From the NCBI GenBank assembly GCA_023634235.1, contig JAMKCF010000023.1:4687001-4751000 (forward strand): DNA of 64,000 bases, given 5' to 3'. Of the stretch, positions 57,701-64,000 are shown piece after piece. The first letter of the stretch is position 1. Every line of letters begins with the position of its first letter. This DNA is from Pisaster brevispinus (taxonomy: Eukaryota; Echinodermata; Asteroidea; Forcipulatida; Asteriidae). The notes beneath the pieces are model-generated. The model was given only the letters and a program-made list of their open reading frames with translations, had not been told where the DNA came from and ran no database searches. Position numbers and translations under genes: made by a program.

Positions 57701-59494
57701 CTGAACATTGTGTTCGATTTTCACTTTGTTTTCATTCATTTTGCACGCTATTTTAGATCTCTTGGCTCTACCCTACTTTAACAGATCATTTCAAGGCATT
57801 GTATGCACAGTACTTCACAGATAAAACATTGGTCCTTCAGGGTCAACTTTGACCTCGCAGGGGTTAAGTTGTCAAAGCAAAATATGTCTGGGATGTTTGT
57901 GGCTGGTAAAGAAAATGTTGCACTCATTCACATATTGCTATTTTAACAATGAGAAAAACATTGTGATATATATTTTTTTTCAATGGATAAAGAATTGAGG
58001 ATGCAATAAATGATAGTTTTGTTGTATGTGGGTGGGGTTTTTTTTTTTGGGGGGGGGGGGGTAACAAACAAGTATAAACTATGTTTTTGAAAAGTTAAAC
58101 CCTATCAGTTTTGATTGAAAATTTTGAAGTAGCACTCAAACAAAAGAAAAGTAATAAATGAAACTTGCTGATGTAAAGTATTTGTTTTATTTGTTTTGAG
58201 CACCAAAAAAAGAAAGAAAGAAAGAAGACGTACTATTTAGAAGCTCTGTGCATATTTCTTTTCACTTCTTGCCACTATGGGAACATGGCTCTCTACCCTT
58301 AATTTCTACTACGGCTCACATTTCCTACGCTGAGTTTCTACAAACTCATTTTCATCCTCATTTATTGGTACAAAACTAACCCTGGGTATTTATCTCACTG
58401 TCACTGTGCACTGTCCATTCCCTGATGTAAGCTGCAATTCACAAACAAACCAGTTGTCTGTGGTAGGCAAAGCTATAAACTGGCGGGCATCTTAAAGAAT
58501 CTGCCGATGAAGAGTCAAGGAAAAAGGTAGAGTCATAGATTGGATTTTGTAAACGTAATGCTGACTTTTAGGCTAAATTATATAGAAGTTACAATAAAGT
58601 CACATGTGAAAAATCCAGCTGAATACAGTGTCTACTTACTGAGAAAACAGCAAAAAGCTGTCACTGAATTTTCGCAAGAACTTTGGGTCCATCCACATTT
58701 AGCGAGGTGACAGCGGGTACCAACCGCATCTCTGGCTGCAGCATCTGCAAATGAACACCAACTCTTAGAAATCTGAGAGACAATTCATGCATGAATCATT
58801 TCTCAGTTCAAATGTTTTGGGGTGAAAAATTATCAAAATCATATTTCTTTAAAAGGAATCCTTTCTGAAAAATATTTTATACTATCCACAGCTGCAGTGC
58901 CTCCCACCATAGTCATTAATTTTTGGAGTATTAACCAATCTATGACCATACCTTTAAATAACTTTGTGTGAAAACTGCAAGCATCACATAAAAAATGATG
59001 AGGCAATGGAGGTTTGTGAATTGCGGATTAAGCCAATGTATCTTTCTTCCCCTCCCCCCTTGGTAGGATAATCCATAGATAAGATGATCTTCCAGGAGCT
59101 GTGTCAGACAGTGGCATCTTGATGCTGAATATTCATTTTTATGTAAATCAATCATTTGAATTTTTTGAATGGGTACTTGATGGTTACATTTCAATCAAAT
59201 ATTCATCCATGAACCGGTTTATCGGTTGCACAGCCTGACACGGAGCCTCTGTCTGAAGCTAATCTTATCTAGGATTATCCTAATCTCTATCCTGGATCCC
59301 TATCCCCGGTTGTCCATATTTGTTTTTTGTTCTGATTTTTATTTTGTATCTTCTAGACCCGCCAGAGCTCAATCCATGCTATAGCCATCCGTGCAAAAAC
59401 CAGGGTGTTTGTTCAAGCAACGCTCAGACACCGAACGGATTCACGTGCCAATGCACGGCCCGTTACACCGGTGATCGTTGTGAGTTGGACACAG
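45713..59494 (+). CDS. Secreted LamG-EGF protein, 5' part of a gene (unidentified)
   Basis: Three exons join in frame: 45713-45779, 56790-57323 and 59357-59494, all at phase 1 boundaries. They give 246 residues and leave the frame open at a donor. The product has a signal peptide (hydrophobic core residues 10-25, cleavage probable after AHA at residue 30), a laminin-G/LNS-like domain (about 32-190) and an EGF domain (about 205-243). Two N-glycosylation sequons (NGT, NAT) lie in the LamG domain. Signal-LamG-EGF order is seen in neurexin-type proteins, while LamG/EGF mixtures also occur in Crumbs, CELSR and pikachurin; I cannot choose. The joining of exon 1 to exon 2 across 11 kb rests on phase match and on the signal peptide being completed across the junction. 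If the 59495 donor is not used, the frame ends at 59511 as a 251-residue protein. Confidence 0.7.
46355..46510 (+). mobile_element. tRNA-derived SINE (TAGATAGCTCAG type), decayed copy
   Basis: agggctaaataacttaattg, tcggcacgctgatcctgagg, caggttcttcaagtctgg and tattttggtttaacccc keep the order of copy 2. A tandem duplication (acctggtgacctggtcac) lies near the B box. Confidence 0.55.
47474..47588 (-). mobile_element. Repeat family C, inverted copy
   Basis: The complement reads gtggtctgctggccaaatgc, ttaaaacactcaaggaccag and gtggtgctgctgacgag, the order of the other family C copies. It is the only one inverted and the only one outside the EGFL7-like gene. Confidence 0.6.
47886..48155 (+). mobile_element. 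Repeat family B, copy 2 (interrupted)
   Basis: cagggctcaaatttacactg, ccagtgatttcaacc, gataaatatctttcaattct. The expected end (gtgaaaaatgttttgagcta) is displaced to about 48712, which implies that 48160-48710 holds later insertions, including the palindromic element at 48161. Confidence 0.55.
48161..48276. mobile_element. Palindromic element, 116 bp
   Basis: The left arm attgtcgcagaatttaatca ctca is matched by tgagtgattatattttgcga caat. Inner arms attccatttcac and gtgaaatggaa also pair. Confidence 0.75.
48832..49662. mobile_element. TA-flanked inverted-repeat element, 0.83 kb
   Basis: The left end taccgtaattttcggattat runs on as aaaccgcggtttatacg. The right end is gcggtttataatccaaaaat followed by tacggta. 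Ends of about 27 bp flanked by TA suggest a non-autonomous Tc1/mariner-type element. Subterminal gcggtttatacgcc is repeated at both ends. No transposase frame is seen. Confidence 0.8.
50312..50693 (+). mobile_element. Repeat family B, copy 3
   Basis: ccagccagtgattttaggat, ggccagtaaaactcacgact, tgagctacaagccctgcggt, cgtgtggatttcccaacc, ending ggagccctga. The left tip is missing. Confidence 0.65.
51457..51735 (+). repeat. Repeat family F, copy 1
   Basis: caggatttttctagatttca, attttctcgaaaggagtaaa, aatctaggaggtttcgaatc and tagaataagggaaaaccc recur in order at 62056-62335. A fragment may lie at 5896-5960. Confidence 0.65.
51747..52080 (+). mobile_element. Repeat family B, copy 4 (intact ends)
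   Basis: cagggctcgaaattaacact at the left and caaattcgagccctg at the right are inverted ends of about 14 bp. CAGGG tips are common in hAT-type elements. Internal: ccagtgattttagcgtcggg, gagctacaagccctgcagtc. It inserts next to family F. Confidence 0.7.
52415..52797 (+). mobile_element. MITE family E, complete copy
   Basis: The ends aaaggtattatacaggattg gt and accaatcctgtatataatac c are inverted. Internal words (cacacagtgtttatgctttg, cagctgattgcg, ttcagagggaaacatttcac) recur inverted at 55011. ORFs here are non-coding shadows. Confidence 0.8.
53362..53535 (+). CDS. Possible 57-aa ORF or first exon next to a MITE, unidentified
   Basis: ATG at 53362 follows a locally CpG-richer stretch (53200-53360). 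The product starts MQFACKDGVYWE, then a hydrophobic run LSVAILIFFVQINVTT that could be a signal peptide or anchor, then a hydrophilic end. The stop TAA (53533-53535) is made by the edge of the family D MITE, so the frame may have been cut there. No family recognised and no matching downstream donor chosen. Confidence 0.18.
   Translation: MQFACKDGVYWELSVAILIFFVQINVTTQDETGKQTGLSNEHHYPLPFNVYSQLGEY
53532..53932 (+). mobile_element. MITE family D, copy 3 (complete)
   Basis: The ends ttaaagggaaggtatacgtt tggt and accaaaggtatactttgcct ttaa are inverted, flanked by TTAA/TTTAA. Internal: cttacttggtaagaag, atgcattttgagaaac, ggtgatatctcaaaaacgcg. The 117-codon frame here is non-coding. Confidence 0.8.
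55011..55373 (-). mobile_element. MITE family E, inverted complete copy
   Basis: Begins ttaaaggtaggatgggtaag and ends taccaatcctgtataatgcc tttaa. tgtgaaatatttccctctga is the inverse of the family E word at 52690. Part of an open frame of 159 codons (55234-55713) that starts at TTG lies in it. Confidence 0.75.
55955..56120 (+). repeat. Repeat family G, copy 2
   Basis: aggttctccttaggtttttt, caaagcatgctgaatgaaac, gcttggtgttttatcttggt, ccctactgtgca: the same order as 27443-27605. Confidence 0.6.
56790..57323 (+). CDS. LamG-EGF gene exon 2: laminin-G-like domain
   Basis: A single 534-nt phase 1-1 exon, the largest open exon in the window; its codon composition clearly differs from the AT-rich surroundings. 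It begins FFNQAHAQVPTGKAYFNGTS and has alternating beta-strand-like hydrophobic stretches (WLNFRTC, SFTLSIN, WVLLKLQYALGSIQLSV). Near its end is the LamG hallmark F-D-G-C-I-E-Q. It closes with WGVC and QQGC. The acceptor is tttctctgtag and the donor A|gtaagt. Confidence 0.85.
57324..59356 (+). other. LamG-EGF intron 2 (2.0 kb)
   Basis: A G-run follows a T-run at 58039-58062, and a reverse family D copy lies at 58770-58957. No further exon seen. Confidence 0.6.
58770..58957 (-). mobile_element. MITE family D, inverted partial copy
   Basis: Complement of family D: tcattaatttttggagtatt, tatactatccacagctgcag, aatctgagagacaattcatg, ending ataccttta. The far end is missing. Confidence 0.65.
59357..59494 (+). 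CDS. LamG-EGF gene exon 3: EGF domain
   Basis: A 138-nt phase 1-1 exon with acceptor tttgtatcttctag. One non-calcium EGF: LNPCYSHPCKNQGVC, then FTCQCTARYTGDRC. C1-Y-S-H-P-C2 fits the protein O-glucosyltransferase consensus C-x-S-x-P/A-C. The residue before C3 is Val, so there is no O-fucose site. The donor ACAG|gtacac is weak. Without splicing the frame adds TGTHAD and stops at 59509-59511. Confidence 0.85.
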
Positions 59495-59593
59495 GTACAC
59501 ATGCAGATTAGTCAAACCCCAGCTTAGCTAGCAGCCAATCATGCGACTCCTTTAAATAGGACAGGGCGAGCAGTTGCTTGAAAACTAGGCGCG

Positions 59594-59652
59594 CAGATGG
59601 AAACAACAGCGTGGCTGGTTTGCGCAAATGCACTACGAGTTGTTTTCATCTG
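59594..59652. repeat. Inverted repeat with 14-bp arms
   Basis: cagatggaaacaac and gttgttttcatctg pair with one mismatch across a 31-bp loop containing gtttgcgcaaa. Confidence 0.55.
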
Positions 59653-59774
59653 CGAGCAATGATGATGTTGCTCAGCCCCAACCTATTGTTTAAAGATGTA
59701 TTCCACGTGTATTCCATGTTTCCACCTGGAATTTTAAACGAACAAATATATTTTTTCTCCTTTTTTTGTGTTCG

Positions 59775-60414
59775 TTAACCACTTCACGTCGGTATTCTGA
59801 AAAATTTCTTGTGCCCATGCGTGTGTGGTTTTTTTTGGTGGTTTTTTTTTGAACTTTTTTAGAAATAATTTTTAAAATATCTTTGCAAAAATGAAACCCT
59901 GATTTGACAAATAAAAGACAACAGAGTTTCTCACAATAGGCATTGGAATTTGTTGTTCATTGTGAGAAAATTTGAGTAGGCACTCAATGTAAATCGCAGA
60001 ATCGCAATAATCTGCCATGTTATGCTGGAATCTTTTAAAACCTTGCACCTACCTCCCATTGAATACAATGCAAAACAATGGTGGCAGCCTGTCCATTCTT
60101 GTATGCCACATTTGTCTGACAAAAGGACAAAGGTCTGAAATCAGGGATTACACTATAACCCCAGTAAAAAGTGATATTACGAGCATCATTTCCAGTACCA
60201 GTTGTCCCTCTTTGTGTGGGTAAAACAAAGCTTAGCACAATAGGTCCATGTCTGTGCATGCTACACAATGGAAAGTCCTGGTGGATACTCACGTCAGCCT
60301 TTCGACTGACAGCAAAAAAAGAAGGGCACTTCCAAATTGTTCTAGGCGTTAAAAACTGTCCACCCCAGGCTAGTCAAGAAAAATTTTGCCTGTCATCCGA
60401 CGTGAAGTGGTTAA
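59775..60414. mobile_element. TTAA-flanked inverted-repeat element (piggyBac-like), 640 bp
   Basis: The left end ttaaccacttcacgtcgg and right end ccgacgtgaagtggttaa are perfect inverses. The TTAA at each edge is the target site of piggyBac-type transposases. Interior non-coding, so a non-autonomous element. It carries an AATAAA at 59910. Confidence 0.8.
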
Positions 60415-62055
60415 AATAAATTGGGTGAACTGTGCAGGAATATTCAGCAAATCAGTGGGAGAGTTTGCAATGTGTGCCTCCTTCAACTGTAGATTGCAGT
60501 AGACATACTGGTTCATTTTCCTTTTTTTCATGCAATTCTGAGCGTGTGCAGTTTTTTCATGAGTGTTTGTTTTTGCTCTAAGTCTGCTGCCATTGAATGA
60601 AATAAAACAGTCAGATGATCATAATGGGGCATAAATTCATATCAGTCGACCAAAACACCTTGGTCGTATTTGCCTGCTATTATTGAAACAACAAAACCTA
60701 GTCTTCCACAGAACCCTGAAATTACATGGAATGGGGATTCATCTGGAATTACATCTTTAAATGTTTTTCATTTTTACTAATAATTGGGAAAAATAAGTTA
60801 ACTTAAATGATGAACTAGTGCTCAACGATGACTTTGAGTTGTTCTAAGGTTGCTATCTGTATCATGTCAGAGACTCTGAGGTGAATTGTTGAAAATGGCG
60901 ACTTCACTTTATCCACACTACAGCGCGAGCTGGAAAGGTGTTGGACATGATGTTGACGCCAAACATGAACAATTTCCTGGTTTGATCAATTTGTAAAGGC
61001 AAACTTGGGCTGTGGTTTCGGAAGACACGTACGTACAGATCTTTCAACCTCACGAGTCACAGTGAGTGAATCACTCAGGTGGAAAAACAACCTGATCTTT
61101 TGTGAATCATTCAACTGAATCTTACGGGGCCAGACTACACATGTAGATATCCAACTGTAGCTCCATGCCAGCTGTTGGATTCAGGGGGAGTTGGTTTGGT
61201 TGGTTAAAGGGCCATTGCTTTGTCGACCATATAGATAGAGGAACAACACTCTATGAAAAAACTTATCTGTGTTTTCAAGCTATTGAACATGTTTCAAAAT
61301 GGGTGGATCGTAAATTGAGAGTCAAAGGTCGGAGACCTCTTCTGTACATTCTTGTGGGTCAGACAAACACATGACTTGATTCTTTTTCCTTGGGTTGGCT
61401 TTTTACTTTAGCTTACATACATGTAAATTAATGCTTGGGTAGTTACAGTCAATTATTAGAATCTACTGTCTGTAGTGGTAGTTTTTATGGTAATATAAAC
61501 AGAAGCTGGGTGTAGAACAAGACTTATTTGAATTTGATGCTACAAATAACTTGCACAGTTGCATGGGTATTAACATAATATTGCATGTAAAACACAGCAA
61601 ATAAGCAACGCACTGGCAAATTAATATTAGATGCACTAATTCCTAAAACAACACACTTTGTTAACTTCAGATTGCTTCCTCTATTTTTTTATTTTTATAG
61701 AAACCCAACGACATTTAGGGTAATAATAATGTGATAAATAAAAGTAATGATTTTTAACACTTAAAATACCGTTACGATTTGTGTTGAAAAAAACCCACAA
61801 AAAAAACCTGCCACCTTAACACAAATATTTTAACTTACTGGACATTTGGGGTATCCTTATTAAACCAGACAGATAAATAAGAAGCGGTTTTCGTATCGCC
61901 CCAGAAGCACTTCTATTTTCCCAGTCAAAGCCCAGCATGGGGCAGGATTGTCAACCAGTTTTGGACTTACACCAGTAACTCCACCATAAAATACACCAGA
62001 AAGAACACTCGAATGAGCTTTTCAAAAAGTACATTTAGTTCAGTTTCAGTAAGAC

Positions 62056-62335
62056 AGGCATGTGATTTCTCAGGAGTTTGACTGATTTCAGGATTTTCTC
62101 AAAACCTCCCTGGGCCTACAAACTTTCTTGAATGGAGTAACGCAATCACCAAAGGAAGAAAGAAATAGTCCACATTGTCTCTAAACCTGTTCATGTAGTT
62201 TTGTGTTTCTGGTGAAGCAGAGAGTCTGCAAATCCTGAACTGTAATATCTTGGAGGTTCCGCTCCTAGAATAAGGGGGAATCCAGGCCCAGGCACAAGCC
62301 ATTTCAGGACTTTTCACTTTCATCAGATCCCCCAC
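62056..62335 (+). repeat. Repeat family F, copy 2
   Basis: caggcatgtgatttctcagg, ttcttgaatggagtaacgca, atatcttggaggttccgctc, ctagaataagggggaatcc match copy 1 at 51457 in order. Confidence 0.65.
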
Positions 62336-62676
62336 TGTTAACAAAAATAGGACCCCTTCATCCAAGATAATCATCTTAGAAAGAACTGCTCAGTTTTCTT
62401 TCTCTAAAAAAAAAAACCCTTGTTTGTGATCCCTTCAGCCTTCAGCGTGTTCTTGGTGTGGTAGCAAATTTTCCGGTAGTGTGGGATTTGTTATTGTGCT
62501 GGACGGTTTCTTTATGGCTCAAAATGCAAATAAAACACTTGTGCGCTGAAGCAGCACGCTTGTTTTGTAACAGGAGAGGCTCTCTTTGTTAAATACAAGG
62601 ACTGTTTGTCTTGAAGTTTTATGTAAGAGTTATAATCCAGGTTTATTTACACTTAGGCCTATTAAAAAAAAAAAAG

Positions 62677-63012
62677 TGTTATGTTGGCGTAACGGGCCAG
62701 AAAAAATAGGATAGGTAGGTAGGTTTTTTGGTTGGTTTTTGTTTCATCCGAGCAACAAAAATGACATGTTTTAATGACATTGTTTAAGCTTGCGCAATTT
62801 TCTGCATGTTCGTTGTGCAAAACATTGTGCACTCCAAAGTTCCACGCTCGCTATCGTCATACAAATGAAAAGAAACGGTCAGAAATGGCTTCAAACAAAT
62901 TTATAAATAACTTCTATAGATTTTAACTGTTAATTTTCTTCCCTAAAAAATAAAAAATACCTAGGGTCGGCCCTATGTTTAGGGTCGGTCGGGTTAGTAC
63001 GCCAGCATAACA
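62677..63012. mobile_element. Inverted-repeat element with tgttatgttggcgtaac end
   Basis: The left end tgttatgttggcgtaacggg cc is answered by gttagtacgccagcataaca at the right. Subterminal ataggataggtaggtagg faces cctagggtcggcccta. Non-coding. Confidence 0.6.
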
Positions 63013-63593
63013 ATTTTTAATTTTGGGGGGGCCTTACTGTGATCCCATGGAAATACCTTAAAACCAAGTCCTTTACAAAAAGTGACCTTTTACATTCCAG
63101 GCCAATTTCACAATACTACAAGATCTTTTTGTAATTACCACATAAAATCAAGATTGGTGAAAATAAAAAGATTTGAGATCTGTTTCTGTCATCAGAAATT
63201 GTTAATAAAAAAAAACCTGTGCAATATCATATTTTTTGTTAACCTCCCTTGAGCTGTTTACATATCCATCTGCTGTCTGTAAACATGTGACATCACAGGT
63301 CACATGGTCTATAGTTAGTCTATACTCATGGAGGAAGTAATCACAAGTTTCAATGAGTACATGTAATTCAGTCATTGGAACTTGGTGGAGACATGCCCAC
63401 ATAGATAGTATAGCATACAGGTGTGAAGTGTACAGGGGAGTAAAACAGATCAAAAGACTTTCGGAAGTTTAGGATTTTGTGATAGAAGAGAACCAAATAA
63501 CGCTGCGTGTAAAAAATTAACAAAATGTGAGCAGTTGTAGATGTTACCCCTCTGCTTTATTTCTTTATTTTGGTCTTAAATTTTGTGTAGTGT

Positions 63594-63650
63594 AGCATTA
63601 AAAGGGTCTTAAAAAGCCTTAAATTTGACTTTTTAAAGTGTGCAGATACC
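63594..63650 (+). repeat. Repeat family H, copy 2
   Basis: gtagcattaaaagggtctta and gactttttaaagtgtgcaga match 38080-38140. Confidence 0.5.
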
Positions 63651-64000
63651 CTGCCCTTTGAATGAATTTCTTTGTATAGTAGTAAGTTGATTGTAGGCAT
63701 GGATTTTTGTTGTGTTTGACCCAACTGTAGATGGCATGATAGTGCATTTGTGTATCTCCAACCTTGATATGTGTCTTTGTCTTTGTAGATTTTGGGAAAG
63801 TGTTATTTGAAATATTGATAATAATATCTCAGAGGCATGTTTACTCTGTTTGCAGTTCACACTCAAAATCCTGCAAAATATTTTGAAAATGAAAATACCT
63901 TCAAGAAAACTTTGAGATGTTGGACAGATCTTGATCATCTTAGGCGGGTTCGTCTGAATCCACATCATGATTGCAAGTGTAAATTATCTTTTATGGAATG

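Larger units (their letters stand above)
59495..64000 (+). other. LamG-EGF intron 3 or 3' flank, to the window edge
   Basis: Contains a small palindrome (59594-59652), a TTAA-flanked element (59775-60414), family F copy 2 (62056-62335), an inverted-repeat element (62677-63012) and family H copy 2 (63594-63650). 60420-62050 shows no supported feature. No further EGF or LamG exon is recognised. Confidence 0.6.

Noticed and set aside
59931..60419. Several overlapping short frames on both strands
   Set aside because: They lie in the TTAA-flanked element and show no transposase domain.

Overview
The window is AT-rich, intron-dense animal DNA. It has no bacterial-style long ORFs; coding sequence lies in short exons bounded by GT-AG introns. 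A complete gene of the EGFL7/EGFL8 family, together with introns full of short inverted-repeat elements and tRNA-derived SINEs, points to a non-vertebrate deuterostome. Some repeats resemble ones I recall from sea stars, so an echinoderm is my best guess. That guess rests on memory, not on a search.

Layout. 1-12885 holds no gene I can support, only tandem repeats and inverted-repeat elements. 12886-41365 (+ strand) is a complete ten-exon EGFL7/8-like gene. All splice phases agree and the joined reading frame is 368 residues: signal peptide, EMI domain, three EGF domains on three 96-nt exons, a calcium-binding EGF domain, a coiled coil and a basic C-terminal tail. 41366-45712 holds the 3' end and the spacer. 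From 45713 (+ strand) a second secreted-protein gene begins. It has a signal-peptide exon, an 11-kb intron, one exon encoding a laminin-G-like domain (56790-57323) and one encoding an EGF domain (59357-59494). It either continues past the window or stops at 59511.

How the genes relate. Both encode extracellular modular proteins in the same orientation, about 4.3 kb apart, and both are built largely from phase 1-1 exons. EGFL7 in vertebrates is a secreted matrix-associated vascular and Notch-pathway factor; that role is family knowledge and is not shown by this sequence. The second gene's EGF carries a protein O-glucosylation consensus of the kind found in Notch- and Crumbs-class EGFs.

Repeats fill most of the rest. 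I recognise at least eight families that recur within the window. They include a 190-bp element with long terminal inverted repeats (five copies, all in EGFL7-like introns and all in gene orientation), a TTAA-flanked piggyBac-like element, a TA-flanked 0.8-kb element, several palindromic elements and three tRNA-derived SINE families. Minisatellites of 21, 28, 104, 191 and 207 bp are also present. I found no rRNA, true tRNA, CRISPR, virus or full transposase gene. The most noteworthy points are the triplicated EGF exons, a triplicated splice donor after exon 2, the unidentified LamG-EGF gene with a possible short form, and a nested insertion in intron 5.
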